Of a stretch of 64,000 bases of DNA, positions 16,108-24,734 are shown in pieces. The notes beneath the pieces were generated by a model that saw only the letters and a program-made list of their open reading frames with translations, was not told where the DNA came from and did not search any database. Both the position numbers and the translations under genes were made by a program. Origin of the DNA: Virgibacillus siamensis (GTDB lineage: Bacteria; Bacillota; Bacilli; Bacillales; Amphibacillaceae); the NCBI RefSeq assembly GCF_900162695.1, contig NZ_FUIH01000007.1:248001-312000 (forward strand), in the 5' to 3' direction. Positions within the stretch are counted from its first letter, which is position 1. Every line of letters begins with the position of its first letter.

Positions 16108-16899
16108 ATGAAAAAAGCAATTATGTTCGATTTGGATGATACACTGCTCTGGGATGAAAAAAGTGTTAAAACAGCCTTTCGGAAAACATGTAATGCGGCT
16201 CGGGAAAAATATGATATCAATCCGGCAGAACTGGAAGAGCGGGTCCGTGAACAGGCACGTTCGCTTTATGCCGCTTATGATACATTTCCATTCACAAAAA
16301 TGATTGGTATCAATCCGTTCGAAGGTTTGTGGGCCGATTTTTCCGATGAGGGAAAGGAATTTCAAAAATTGAAAGCACTTGCTCCTGCGTATCGCAGACA
16401 AAGCTGGACACGCGGCCTGAGCGAATTGGGGATTGCCGACCCGGAATTTGGTGCGGAATTGGCGGAAACATTCCCGGTAATGCGTAAAAATAGTGCATTT
16501 GTATATGATGATACATTTTCCGTTCTGGATCAGATGGGAAAAAAATATAAACTGCTGCTGCTTACGAACGGTTCACCGTCCCTCCAGCAAACCAAACTGG
16601 ATTTAACTCCTGAATTGAAGCAGTACTTTAACCATATCGTGATTTCCGGTTCGTTTGGAAAAGGAAAACCGGACACATCGATTTTTGAATATGCGGTGGG
16701 GCGATTGGGGCTTGAGTCAAATGAAGTGCTGATGGTTGGCGATAATTTGCGGACCGATATTTTAGGTGCTGTAAGAAGCGGAATTGATTCTGTTTGGATT
16801 AACAGACGTGAAATGAAGGCGGACGACGTGAAACCGGCGTATGAGATTGAAAGACTGGAAGAGCTTCTTCCATTGCTGGAGTCGTTGGGGGAAACGTAA
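16108..16899 (+). CDS. HAD-superfamily hydrolase (phosphatase)
   Basis: A 263-residue haloacid-dehalogenase-type hydrolase. Motif I is FDLDDTLLW (nucleophile and acid/base Asp), motif II LLTNGS, motif III the Lys in GKGKPD, and motif IV VGDNLRTD. The cap is inserted after motif I, giving subfamily IA. Such enzymes dephosphorylate small phosphate esters; the substrate is unknown. The size and order are close to B. subtilis YsaA. ATG 16108 follows a GGGGGTG site, which excludes the longer frame from 16030. Confidence 0.8.
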   Translation: MKKAIMFDLDDTLLWDEKSVKTAFRKTCNAAREKYDINPAELEERVREQARSLYAAYDTFPFTKMIGINPFEGLWADFSDEGKEFQKLKALAPAYRRQSWTRGLSELGIADPEFGAELAETFPVMRKNSAFVYDDTFSVLDQMGKKYKLLLLTNGSPSLQQTKLDLTPELKQYFNHIVISGSFGKGKPDTSIFEYAVGRLGLESNEVLMVGDNLRTDILGAVRSGIDSVWINRREMKADDVKPAYEIERLEELLPLLESLGET

Positions 16900-16978
16900 C
16901 GGGTGTTTGGGGGTTGCAGTTGCGCCGGAGTGGGAGGAATATCGGCTGCATTAGGTAGTATGCAATCGCACAGTATAT

Positions 16979-17128
16979 ATCAACAGTAGCAGTAACTTAT
17001 CAACCTTCATTAACACGGAATCGACTTTTGAATGAAATTATCAACCAACAATGGAAAGAAATAAACCTTCAGTGGAAAGAAATCAACTTTCATGCAGGTG
17101 GTATCAACTTTTATATAGAGTTATCGAC
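16979..17128. repeat. Array of eight 20-21-bp degenerate units (core ATCAACYTT)
   Basis: Units start at 16979, 16999, 17020, 17040, 17061, 17082, 17103 and 17123, so spacing is always 20 or 21 bp. Each begins ATCRAC (one ATAAAC), usually followed by YTTYAT; the rest of the unit varies. It fills the 426-bp gap between the convergent HAD and serA genes. The same core in reverse orientation makes the array at 63535. It is not CRISPR: units are too short and have no constant/variable division. Confidence 0.75.
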
Positions 17129-17261
17129 CTTGCCATGGGATAAGCAAGTTCCATGCAGGCAACTATACCTGCTGTCAAAACAATATATCGTCTGACGAGC
17201 GGATTATATTCTTTCTATCATAAATATAGTATCCTACAACTGAATATATATTATCTCACAC

Positions 17262-17304
17262 GAAAAAAACGGCGAATCAGAGGGATCTTCCTTCTGATTC
17301 GCCG
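17262..17304 (-). terminator. Terminator of serA
   Basis: A 12-bp perfect stem (17270-17281 with 17293-17304), read on the minus strand, is followed by a run of seven T. It lies 22 bp after the serA stop codon. Confidence 0.85.
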
Positions 17305-17325
17305 GTATCATTTATTAAAGAACTA

Positions 17326-18912
17326 CTATAAATCGATCGGGGTAACATCTTTGATTTCATCAAGTTCGTACAGCTGGTCAAGGATTTCTTTTTCCGGGTG
17401 TCTGTCAACGGTGAGCATCATGATTGCGTCGCCTCCGATGTCGGATCGATCAACTTGCATGGTGGCGATGTTAACCTGGTTGTCTGCGAGCAGGCTGCCC
17501 ATTTTACCGATAACACCTGGCTGGTCCTGATGATGGATGACAACAAGGTGTCCGGCTGGTGTGAAGTCAACACTGTAGTGGTCGACCTTAACGATACGTG
17601 CGCCGAGACCGTTCAGCAATGTGCCGGCAACGCTTCGTGTGGCTGATTTCGTTTTGACTTCGACAGTCAGTAAATTGGTGAAGCCGCGTGCACGGGATGT
17701 TTTATTTTCATTAATGGAAATTCCTTTTTGTTCAGCCAGAAACAGGGCGTTGACGTCATTGATATGATCTCCGAGATGTCGCTGGAGCAGCCCTTTTACC
17801 GTGTTTCTCGTAATGGGGGCGGCTTCAATTTCGGATAAATCGCCACTGTAATATATATTTATTTCTTCGATTACTTCATCTGTTAAATGGGTTAGGAAGT
17901 TCCCAAGTTTTTCTGCCAGGTTAAAGTATGGCTCGATTTTGCTCATGATTTCCTGTGGTACTGCTGGCAAATTAACCGGATTTCGTACTGAATCGCCTGT
18001 TAAAAAGCGGATGACATCCTGACAAACGTCGATTGCAACATTTTCCTGCGCCTCTACCGTACTTGCGCCAAGGTGCGGGGTGGCGATTACTTCCGGGAGT
18101 TCCAAGAGTTTATTGTCCAAAAATGGTTCTTCTTCAAACACATCCATCGCAGCACCGGCAACTTTACCGGATTGAATAGCCCTGTACATTGCATCTTCAT
18201 CAATTATTCCGCCGCGGGCACAATTAATGATTTGAACGCCCTGTTTCATTTGATCAAAAGCTTCTGCATTAAGCATATGTTTGGTTTCTTTTAAAAGCGG
18301 TGTATGTACCGTGATAAAATCTGCCGCACGCAGTACATCCTCAACAGAACCGAAGCGAATGCCAAGCTGTTCGGCTTTTTCTTCAGTTAAAAAAGGATCA
18401 TAGGCGATAATATCCATTCGTTGCCCCTTTGCACGTGATGCTACTTCCGTTCCGATTCTTCCAAGACCAATGATGCCCAATGTCTTATTCTTCAGTTCAA
18501 CACCGACATATTTTTTCCGATTCCATTCGTTATTTTTCAGGGAAAGATATGCCTGAGGGATGTTTCTGGACAATGACATCAGCATGGCCATTGTATGTTC
18601 AGCTGCTGAGTTTGTATTGCCATTTGGTGCGTTTACGATAATTATTCCATGTTCGGTTGCCGCATCAAGATCGATGTTGTCAACACCAACACCGGCGCGG
18701 CCGACAATTTTTAAATTATCTGCATGCTGAATGATATTCCGGGTTACCTTTGTTTGGCTGCGTACAATCAGTGCGTCATATTCAGAAATCCGCTCTGTCA
18801 GTTCCTCCTCTGTAAAATCCGTTTTCACTGTTATGTTCACTTGATCTGAATCACGCAGGGGGTGAATGCCATCCTCACTTAACGGGTCTGCAATCAGTAT
18901 ATTGAAAGTCAT
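17326..18912 (-). CDS. serA: D-3-phosphoglycerate dehydrogenase
   Basis: A 528-residue enzyme that oxidises 3-phosphoglycerate to 3-phosphohydroxypyruvate, the first step of serine synthesis. The NAD loop is GLGRIG at 149-154, with catalytic Arg233, Glu262 and His280 (NCARGG, FEEEP, TPHLG). It is the long type: an intervening domain (about 315-450) and a C-terminal ACT domain (about 455-528, HLVVIHHQDQPGVIGKMGSLL), which binds serine for feedback control. ATG 18912 lies four bases after the stop of the aminotransferase gene, so the two genes are translated from one message. The open frame to 18966 overlaps that gene and is not used. Confidence 0.95.
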   Translation of the reverse strand: MTFNILIADPLSEDGIHPLRDSDQVNITVKTDFTEEELTERISEYDALIVRSQTKVTRNIIQHADNLKIVGRAGVGVDNIDLDAATEHGIIIVNAPNGNTNSAAEHTMAMLMSLSRNIPQAYLSLKNNEWNRKKYVGVELKNKTLGIIGLGRIGTEVASRAKGQRMDIIAYDPFLTEEKAEQLGIRFGSVEDVLRAADFITVHTPLLKETKHMLNAEAFDQMKQGVQIINCARGGIIDEDAMYRAIQSGKVAGAAMDVFEEEPFLDNKLLELPEVIATPHLGASTVEAQENVAIDVCQDVIRFLTGDSVRNPVNLPAVPQEIMSKIEPYFNLAEKLGNFLTHLTDEVIEEINIYYSGDLSEIEAAPITRNTVKGLLQRHLGDHINDVNALFLAEQKGISINENKTSRARGFTNLLTVEVKTKSATRSVAGTLLNGLGARIVKVDHYSVDFTPAGHLVVIHHQDQPGVIGKMGSLLADNQVNIATMQVDRSDIGGDAIMMLTVDRHPEKEILDQLYELDEIKDVTPIDL

Positions 18913-18916
18913 GTGA

Positions 18917-20068
18917 TCACGTCCATTCCAGGTAGATTTTCTGTGCTTCCATTGTTCCTTTTCCAATAACGTCTCGCTTGCTCAGTTTTTGAATACCGAT
19001 TTCGAGCAGGCTGATTGTTTGCAGGACATCGGCCGGGGAGCAGTATCCCATATGTCCAATTCGAAAAATTTTACCTTTCAAATGCTGCTGTCCGCCTGCC
19101 AAATCAAGACCAAAATCAGACTTAACCTGTTTTCGCAGTTGTTCCGGATTGAAATCAGCCGGTGCAACCGAAGTGACTGTAGGTGATGAATCACTTTCGT
19201 TTGTAAGAAGGGGGATGTCCATTGCGTGAAATGCCGCCCTGGTCATTTCTTTCATTAAATGGTGGCGGTTGAACACCTTTGTTAACCCTTCCTCTTCCAC
19301 AAGATTCAGTACCTGTTCCAAGCCCATGAATAAAGAAAGTCCCGGGGTAAATGGTGTCGAGTCATCCGCCAGTTTATCCCGGTATTTAACAAGGTCCAAA
19401 TAAAAAGGACGATTCCTGTTTTTTTCAATAATCCGCCATGCGAGTTCGCTCACTGCAAGGAATGTAAGCCCGGGCGGAAGCATCATGGCTTTTTGGGAGC
19501 CGGTGACAAGGACGTCAATACCCCATTCATCCATTTTCACTTCCGTTCCGCCAACTGCCGAAACTCCATCTGCTATAAATAATGCATCGGTATGGGAATG
19601 AACTGCTTCAGCAAGTTCTTTTACCGGATTCAGTACACCTGTTGAGGTTTCGCAAAATGTAGCGAATACCGCTTTTATACCGGGATTTTTTGATGCATAT
19701 TCCTGAATGACATCCGGCGAAACGGCTTTCCCCCATTCAATATCATGACGAATGACATGTAATCGATGATTTTCGCATATCTTTGCAAATCGTTCACCAA
19801 ATGCGCCGGTAACGAGCACCAATACTGTATCTCCAGGGCTTGTGCTGTTGACGACAGCAGCCTCCAGTCCTGCTGTACCGCTCGCTGTCACCATTAAAAC
19901 ATCCTGACCAGTCCCGAAAATGGTTTTTAGCTTTGGCTTAATACGCTGTAATAATGCTTTCGTTTCTGTACCCCGGTGCCCAATCATTGGTTTGCTCATG
20001 GCTTGTTGTACACTTGAAGGAATAGGGGTTGGACCGGGTATTCGAAGCAAATGATCCTCAACTGACAT
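18917..20068 (-). CDS. Class V aminotransferase (alanine-glyoxylate/serine type), possible phosphoserine aminotransferase
   Basis: A 383-residue fold-type I PLP enzyme. It starts RIPGPTPIPSSVQQAMSKPMIGHRG, the typical head of the alanine-glyoxylate/serine-pyruvate aminotransferase group. ADGVSAVGG holds the PLP Asp and TGSQKAMMLPPG the Schiff-base Lys. It is transcribed ahead of serA in a tight two-gene operon. Since SerA makes 3-phosphohydroxypyruvate, this enzyme probably aminates that product, replacing a classical SerC. This is inference from gene order; glyoxylate or purine-linked roles (PucG-like) remain possible. Confidence 0.82.
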   Translation of the reverse strand: MSVEDHLLRIPGPTPIPSSVQQAMSKPMIGHRGTETKALLQRIKPKLKTIFGTGQDVLMVTASGTAGLEAAVVNSTSPGDTVLVLVTGAFGERFAKICENHRLHVIRHDIEWGKAVSPDVIQEYASKNPGIKAVFATFCETSTGVLNPVKELAEAVHSHTDALFIADGVSAVGGTEVKMDEWGIDVLVTGSQKAMMLPPGLTFLAVSELAWRIIEKNRNRPFYLDLVKYRDKLADDSTPFTPGLSLFMGLEQVLNLVEEEGLTKVFNRHHLMKEMTRAAFHAMDIPLLTNESDSSPTVTSVAPADFNPEQLRKQVKSDFGLDLAGGQQHLKGKIFRIGHMGYCSPADVLQTISLLEIGIQKLSKRDVIGKGTMEAQKIYLEWT

Positions 20069-20105
20069 TTTTTCACCTGATTTCCTGAGTGTTATTTATC
20101 CGTTC

Positions 20106-20134
20106 AATATACGTAATGTTAAGAATATTGTCAA
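20106..20134 (-). promoter_or_regulatory. Sigma-A promoter of the aminotransferase-serA operon
   Basis: On the minus strand, TTGACA (20134-20129), a 17-bp spacer and TATATT (20111-20106): a near-consensus promoter 38 bp before the gene. Confidence 0.8.
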
Positions 20135-20138
20135 CCCA

Positions 20139-20152
20139 GGAAAACGCTTACT
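20139..20152. promoter_or_regulatory. Candidate cre site (CcpA operator)
   Basis: GGAAAACGCTTACT fits the consensus TGWAARCGYTWWCW at 13 of 14 positions. It sits just upstream of the -35 box of the serine operon. CcpA usually activates from such a position (as at ackA and pta); it could also affect the divergent MFS gene. Confidence 0.5.
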
Positions 20153-20278
20153 TCACATTTTTTTCACTTTCTTTTATAGCTTATTTATGATAATATTTTC
20201 TCTTGTATCGAAAAATTAAAATCTGTGTGGAATGTGTACTTCTGAATGGATTTGAAAGAAGAAAGAAGGTTTTTTTCT

Positions 20279-21685
20279 ATGACTGCTGAACAACAATCAG
20301 AGGTTACGTTTAATAAAATTCCAATTATTGCTGTATTATTATCCGGTGCGTTTGCCGCTATTTTAAACCAAACGCTTTTGGCAACGGCATTGCCCCATAT
20401 CATGCGTGATCTTCATCTTGAAGCTAATTTGGCGCAATGGCTGACATCAATTTTTATGCTTGTAAATGGTATTATGATTCCGATTACTGCATTTTTGATA
20501 GGACGGTATACGACCAGGGCATTGTTTTTAACAGCAATGGGGCTGTTTGCGGCTGGTACACTGATATGTGCAGTTTCGCCAAACTTTGCCATTCTGATGG
20601 TGGGAAGAATTATCCAGGCATCCGGTGCAGGTATTATCATGCCGCTTATGCAAACGATTCTGTTTCTTATTTTCCCGCCTGATAAGCGTGGTACTGCAAT
20701 GGGGATGTTTGGGCTTGTTATTGCATTTGCACCAGCCATTGGACCGACTTTATCTGGTTGGTTAGTTGAAAGTTATCCGTGGAGAAGTTTGTTTTATGTA
20801 ATTTTCCCAATTGTTGTAGTGGACTTTATCATTGCGTATTTTATCCTTAAAAATGTTACAAAACAGACATTTCCAAAGGTGGATATCCTGTCTATTATCC
20901 TGTCTTCACTCGGGTTTGGCGGATTATTGTACGGTTTCAGTGTAGCGGGAAGCGGCTGGTCAAAGCCTGAGGTTGTACTGCCGCTGGTACTTGGTGCGGT
21001 AACATTGACATGGTTTATTCTTCGCCAGCTGAAGCTCCAGGAGCCAATTTTGGAATTCCGGGTCTTTAAAATTAAAATGTTTACGCTGACTACCGTACTT
21101 GGGATGGTCGTATTCATTGCAATGATCGGAGCGGCAACGGTACTTCCGCTGCTTATGCAGAATATGCTTGGGTTCTCCGCGTTTGAATCCGGTCTAATGC
21201 TTCTTCCCGGAGCACTTGTGATGGGATTCATGAACCCGATTACGGGAAGGCTGTTCGATAAGTTTGGTGCCCGGTGGCTCGCGATTATCGGATTGGTTAT
21301 TGTAACGGTAACAACTTTTATGTTCTCAAATCTGACACCTGAAACAACTTTTACGTATTTGGCAGTTGTTAATGCGGCCAGGATGTTCGGGGTGGCGATG
21401 GTAATGATGCCTGTTACCACAGCTGGTCTGAATCAATTGCCGATGGATCTTATTCCACACGGTACCGCAATGAACAATACAATGCGCCAGGTGTCCGGTG
21501 CAGTAGGGACGGCATTGCTTGTAACTGTAATGACGAACAATATAATTCCGGATGAAGGTGTGGCAGGCTTGGTGCATGGTGTTAACGTGTCATTTATTGT
21601 GGCTGGAATCTCAGCGATTATCGGCCTGGTGCTTTCCTTCTTCATCCGTAATTCACGACCGGAAAGTAGTGCTGCTGAAGGTTAA
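20279..21685 (+). CDS. MFS multidrug exporter, DHA2 (14-helix) family
   Basis: A 468-residue drug:H+ antiporter of the EmrB/QacA group, with about 14 hydrophobic helices. Motif A-like text follows helix 2 (GRYTTRALFL) and the antiporter motif C region is visible (GLVIAFAPAIGPTLSGWLVE). ATG 20279 is preferred over 20246, since an AGAAAGAAGG site lies nine bases before it. Substrates cannot be read from sequence. It is divergent from the serine operon and shares its 210-bp regulatory region. A long repeat element starts 12 bp after the stop. Confidence 0.82.
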   Translation: MTAEQQSEVTFNKIPIIAVLLSGAFAAILNQTLLATALPHIMRDLHLEANLAQWLTSIFMLVNGIMIPITAFLIGRYTTRALFLTAMGLFAAGTLICAVSPNFAILMVGRIIQASGAGIIMPLMQTILFLIFPPDKRGTAMGMFGLVIAFAPAIGPTLSGWLVESYPWRSLFYVIFPIVVVDFIIAYFILKNVTKQTFPKVDILSIILSSLGFGGLLYGFSVAGSGWSKPEVVLPLVLGAVTLTWFILRQLKLQEPILEFRVFKIKMFTLTTVLGMVVFIAMIGAATVLPLLMQNMLGFSAFESGLMLLPGALVMGFMNPITGRLFDKFGARWLAIIGLVIVTVTTFMFSNLTPETTFTYLAVVNAARMFGVAMVMMPVTTAGLNQLPMDLIPHGTAMNNTMRQVSGAVGTALLVTVMTNNIIPDEGVAGLVHGVNVSFIVAGISAIIGLVLSFFIRNSRPESSAAEG

Positions 21686-21696
21686 TCCCAAAATTA

Positions 21697-22132
21697 TGAG
21701 GCTGGGACAAAAGTGTATTATTCAATGTAAAATCCGAACAACCTATTGGAAAATGGAGCTAATAACCGCTCCGGAAATATACTTCGCTTTCACTGCCAGC
21801 ATAAGTGCGACATCTGCTCAAGCAAGCTGTCGCAGTGTCTTCTTTACCGCGGGCGGCTGATGAGCCTCCTCGTGCTTGGTGCTCGTCGTGTTGCAAGTGA
21901 TTTCAGAGAAGCAGCACTCCTCGCAACTCGAAGCATACTCGGTGGAAGTACCGCTCGTCGCACTGCGGGGTCTCATCTAGGCCTTCCCTCCCGCAGGACA
22001 AGGAAAGCTGCGCAGTGTTACATCGCACGAAGAAAAAGTGCTTTCCTTTTTCGAGGAGTCTCCGTATACTTCCTCCGCTAAATTCCCAATTGTTCGTCTT
22101 TTGATTACACGTTTTGATATTCCCCAGCCTCA
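21697..22132. repeat. 436-bp noncoding repeat element with 10-bp terminal inverted repeats
   Basis: The element is bounded by TGAGGCTGGG (21697-21706) and its exact reverse complement CCCAGCCTCA (22123-22132). Inside are nested imperfect palindromes, for example GGAAATATAC near 21771 against GTATACTTCC near 22062, and GC-rich arms such as CCGCGGGC and CCCGCAGG. It fills the 511-bp gap after the MFS gene. Short frames within it have no ribosome binding sites. It resembles abundant 'CTTCGC...CTGCGGGG' palindromic intergenic repeats of Bacillaceae. The terminal sequence recurs in the small hairpin at 27183. No transposase is present. Confidence 0.7.
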
Positions 22133-22157
22133 TTTCTGTACGTTCTTCTACAACAAA

Positions 22158-22188
22158 GGCTTGTTGCCAAGGTGCATGGCAACAAGCC
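22158..22188 (-). terminator. Hairpin terminator of the stress protein gene
   Basis: A perfect 11-bp stem, GGCTTGTTGCC (22158-22168) with GGCAACAAGCC (22178-22188), lies directly after the minus-strand stop. The U-tract is short (TTTGTTG). Confidence 0.65.
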
Positions 22189-22196
22189 CATTTTGT

Positions 22197-22631
22197 CTAA
22201 TCATTTTCCAGGTATACGGATTCTTCCAGTGGACCGGAATCTTGTCCTGATATTCGATCGTTTGAGGCATCATGTCCTAAACGCAATTCATCGTTTGCAA
22301 TCACAAGAATCTGTCCGGATTCAATGCCTTCAACATATTTTTCTGCTTGTGCTTCCGACATGCCAAGTGCTGTCAGCCGTTCAGAAAAGGTCGGTTCGGA
22401 TTCCTCTTCATCCTTAAACAACCCTTTAATTCTGTTCAAAATGGATGTTTCACTTTCATCCGCTTCACTGCTTTCCACATTGGCGTCCGTCTGGTTTTCC
22501 AACTTACTGGATAGTCTTTTATTTGCCAGGATGGTGATGTTTTCTGCCTTGAATCCCTTCAAAGTCATGATGTCTACTGCCTTTATGACCTCTTCTTTCG
22601 AATGATAAGGTCCATAAATCTCATTAGCCAT
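22197..22631 (-). CDS. General stress protein (YflT/GSP17M family)
   Basis: A 144-residue protein. Residues 3-50 (YGPYHSKEEVIKAVDIMTLKGFKAENITILAN) form the YflT/GSP17M fold, an alternating alpha/beta domain. A charged middle is followed by a C-terminal segment (ALGMSEAQAEKYVEGIESGQILVIA) typical of this family. ATG 22631 is set by GGAGGTG seven bases upstream, and the longer frame is not used. The molecular role is unknown. Members in B. subtilis belong to the sigma-B regulon, and a matching sigma-B promoter lies upstream here. Confidence 0.82.
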   Translation of the reverse strand: MANEIYGPYHSKEEVIKAVDIMTLKGFKAENITILANKRLSSKLENQTDANVESSEADESETSILNRIKGLFKDEEESEPTFSERLTALGMSEAQAEKYVEGIESGQILVIANDELRLGHDASNDRISGQDSGPLEESVYLEND

Positions 22632-22683
22632 CGTTACACCTCCAATCGGAAAAATTGTACACTTATTATACACTTATGAAACT

Positions 22684-22709
22684 TTTCCCAAGAAAATGTT
22701 TTTTCAAAC
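22684..22709 (-). promoter_or_regulatory. Sigma-B promoter
   Basis: On the minus strand, GTTTGA (22709-22704), a 14-bp spacer and GGGAAA (22689-22684) match the sigma-B consensus GTTTAA-N12-15-GGGWAW. It lies 52 bp upstream of the stress protein start. Confidence 0.8.
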
Positions 22710-22725
22710 AATTAATTGCGATGTT

Positions 22726-23706
22726 CTACATGCTGCCATAAGATTTTGTATACACGTTCAATAACTGTTCAAATTTCTCCAAAACAGCAAGTGCAACAAG
22801 ACCATTTCCTTCTGCTGATTTCGGGTAGCCGAGCGGGATGGTGCGGCGGACAAGCTGGGCATACAATTCTGCTTCCGTCAGCCGGCGGTCAAATTGCTTT
22901 TCAGCGATATTAGTAATTAGTGCCAATGATCCCGATATATGCGGGGTGGCCATTGATGTGCCGGAAAGCTTGGCGAATTTGCCATCTTTATAGGTTGATA
23001 GAATATTGACCCCTGGTGCAACAAGGTCGATTTCATCGTTTGTATTGCTGAAAGGGGCAATTTTACGGTCATAGTTGATGGCACCAACCTGGATGACTTC
23101 ATTATAAGAACCGGGGTATGCATACTCATCGGTTTTGGCCCGGCCATCACCACTGTTACCGGCTGCACATACAACAGGGATGCCTGCATCAATGGCTTTT
23201 TTAACTGCCTTATAAAGTTCGGGGACATCTTCAGGCCCGCCAAGTGACATGGAAATGGCGCGGGTTTTTTCACCATTTGGACCTTCCCAGTTTACCGCAT
23301 AATTAATACCGTCAATGATCCACTGGTATTCACCGCTTCCTTTTCCAGTTAATACTTTAACAACGAGCAGGTTTGCTTCAGGTGCAACTCCGGCAATTCC
23401 TTTGTCTGATTGAGAATATGCAGCAATCGTACCGGATACGTGTGTGCCATGCCCATTGTTGTCATCGTATTTTTTGGCATCGCCACCGTAATCTGAGGTG
23501 AAATTCTTTCCATCAATGATCCGTTTTTTCAAATTTGGATGGTCCATCTGACAGCCGGTGTCAATTACTGCAACGACATTACCTTTTCCTTTGTCTGCCT
23601 CTTTCCAGATATCCGGTGCCTGAATCATTTTTACACCCTCCGGAATATCTTCTGCCGTTTCAAAGACTTTGTCCACCTTGTGGGGGATTAAATGAATTTT
23701 GCTCAT
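22726..23706 (-). CDS. ispA: Intracellular subtilisin-type serine protease
   Basis: A 326-residue S8 protease with Asp49 (VIDTGCQMDHPNL), His86 (NGHGTHVSGT), oxyanion Asn184 (AAGNSGDG) and Ser251 (SGTSMATPH). There is no signal peptide; the short N-terminal extension carries IHLIPHKV, like the LIPY/F inhibitory propeptide motif of intracellular subtilisins. The C-terminal extension after residue 300 is also typical. It degrades cytoplasmic protein, chiefly in stationary phase and sporulation. The ribosome binding site is AGAGGAGGAGG. Confidence 0.92.
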   Translation of the reverse strand: MSKIHLIPHKVDKVFETAEDIPEGVKMIQAPDIWKEADKGKGNVVAVIDTGCQMDHPNLKKRIIDGKNFTSDYGGDAKKYDDNNGHGTHVSGTIAAYSQSDKGIAGVAPEANLLVVKVLTGKGSGEYQWIIDGINYAVNWEGPNGEKTRAISMSLGGPEDVPELYKAVKKAIDAGIPVVCAAGNSGDGRAKTDEYAYPGSYNEVIQVGAINYDRKIAPFSNTNDEIDLVAPGVNILSTYKDGKFAKLSGTSMATPHISGSLALITNIAEKQFDRRLTEAELYAQLVRRTIPLGYPKSAEGNGLVALAVLEKFEQLLNVYTKSYGSM

Positions 23707-23726
23707 GAAAATTGCCTCCTCCTCTT

Positions 23727-23756
23727 AGTATATGATATGCATGCATGTTAAAATTC
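23727..23756 (-). promoter_or_regulatory. Possible sigma-E promoter of the intracellular protease
   Basis: On the minus strand, GAATTTT (23756-23750), a 15-bp spacer and CATATACT (23734-23727) fit the sigma-E consensus KMATATT-N14-15-CATACAHT with one mismatch in each box. B. subtilis ispA is not known to me as a sigma-E gene, so this is tentative. Confidence 0.35.
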
Positions 23757-23968
23757 TCGCCGTTAACTTGATAATTCCCCTTCCGCAAGATGTAAAACGA
23801 ACAAAAATACCTATCTTTATCTGATAAGTGAGGGTATTTCGAAGTAGGACAGCAAACTGGTATAGATATGAAAAAATTGTACAAAAAAGGTATGCAAAAG
23901 GTGATAAAGCTAAACTTCATCATGGGCATTTTTGGTTATATCATGCATTGGAATACTTGTTCATATTT

Positions 23969-23997
23969 TTTACGATTGAAATGATATCACGTATAAT
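23969..23997 (+). promoter_or_regulatory. Sigma-A-like promoter before the exonuclease gene
   Basis: TTTACG (23969-23974), a 17-bp spacer and a perfect TATAAT (23992-23997). It lies in the 393-bp divergent gap after the protease, which holds nothing else recognised. Confidence 0.5.
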
Positions 23998-24099
23998 CAC
24001 ACATATAATGCATCACGGCAATCTAAACAATCGGCAGGCGTCAGGAAGAAATTTTTGCTAAAATTGGTTTATGAAGAATTAGTGGATGGGAGGTTAAGC

Positions 24100-24714
24100 A
24101 TGGAATTTGTATCGATAGACTTTGAAACTGCTAATGAAAAGCGGAACAGCCCCTGTGCAATTGGAATTGTCACGGCCAATGAAAATGGGGTTACCGATGA
24201 ATATTACAGTTTGATTAACCCGATGATGCACTTTAGCCCGTTCAATAAACGCATCCATGGGATTACGGAAGATGACGTCCGGGATGCGCCGACATTTGCG
24301 GAGTTGTGGCCGACACTTGAAGCTTATCTATCCAACAAAATGGTAGTTGCACATAATGCCAGTTTCGACATGAGTGTGATTCGTGCGACACTAGATTACT
24401 TTGACATCATCTATCCGACTTTGGACTATTTGTGTACTGCAAATATATCGAGAAATGTCTGGCCCCAATTATTCAACCATAAATTAAATACGGTTGCCGC
24501 ATATCATGGCATCACATTTGAACATCACCATGCCTTAGAAGACGCTCGAGTTGCTGCTAAAATTTTAATCAAAGCTTTTGAGACATATGCGACAGCAGAA
24601 CTGGATATATTTCTAAAGAAGTGTAATATGTCTAAAGGGAAAATTTATGAGCGGGGGTATGTTCCGCCAAGGTCGAAGCGGAAGAAGCGGAGTACCAGGC
24701 TTTATTTAAAATAA
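24100..24714 (+). CDS. DnaQ-like 3'-5' exonuclease (DEDDh)
   Basis: A 204-residue exonuclease-domain protein: motif I FVSIDFETAN, motif II NASFDMSVI, and motif III HHALEDARVAA with the DEDDh His and Asp. It would remove nucleotides from 3' ends of DNA or RNA with two metal ions. The C-terminal tail is basic (PPRSKRKKRSTRLYLK) and may bind nucleic acid. ATG 24100 has a GGGAGGTTAAGC leader. It is a stand-alone domain, not a polymerase subunit by context. Confidence 0.85.
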   Translation: MEFVSIDFETANEKRNSPCAIGIVTANENGVTDEYYSLINPMMHFSPFNKRIHGITEDDVRDAPTFAELWPTLEAYLSNKMVVAHNASFDMSVIRATLDYFDIIYPTLDYLCTANISRNVWPQLFNHKLNTVAAYHGITFEHHHALEDARVAAKILIKAFETYATAELDIFLKKCNMSKGKIYERGYVPPRSKRKKRSTRLYLK

Positions 24715-24734
24715 CAGAAGGGACTGTTGTGGCA

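Noticed and set aside
21746..22133. Short open frames on both strands within the 436-bp element
   Set aside because: No ribosome binding sites and the region is palindromic repeat DNA; frames come from its symmetry.
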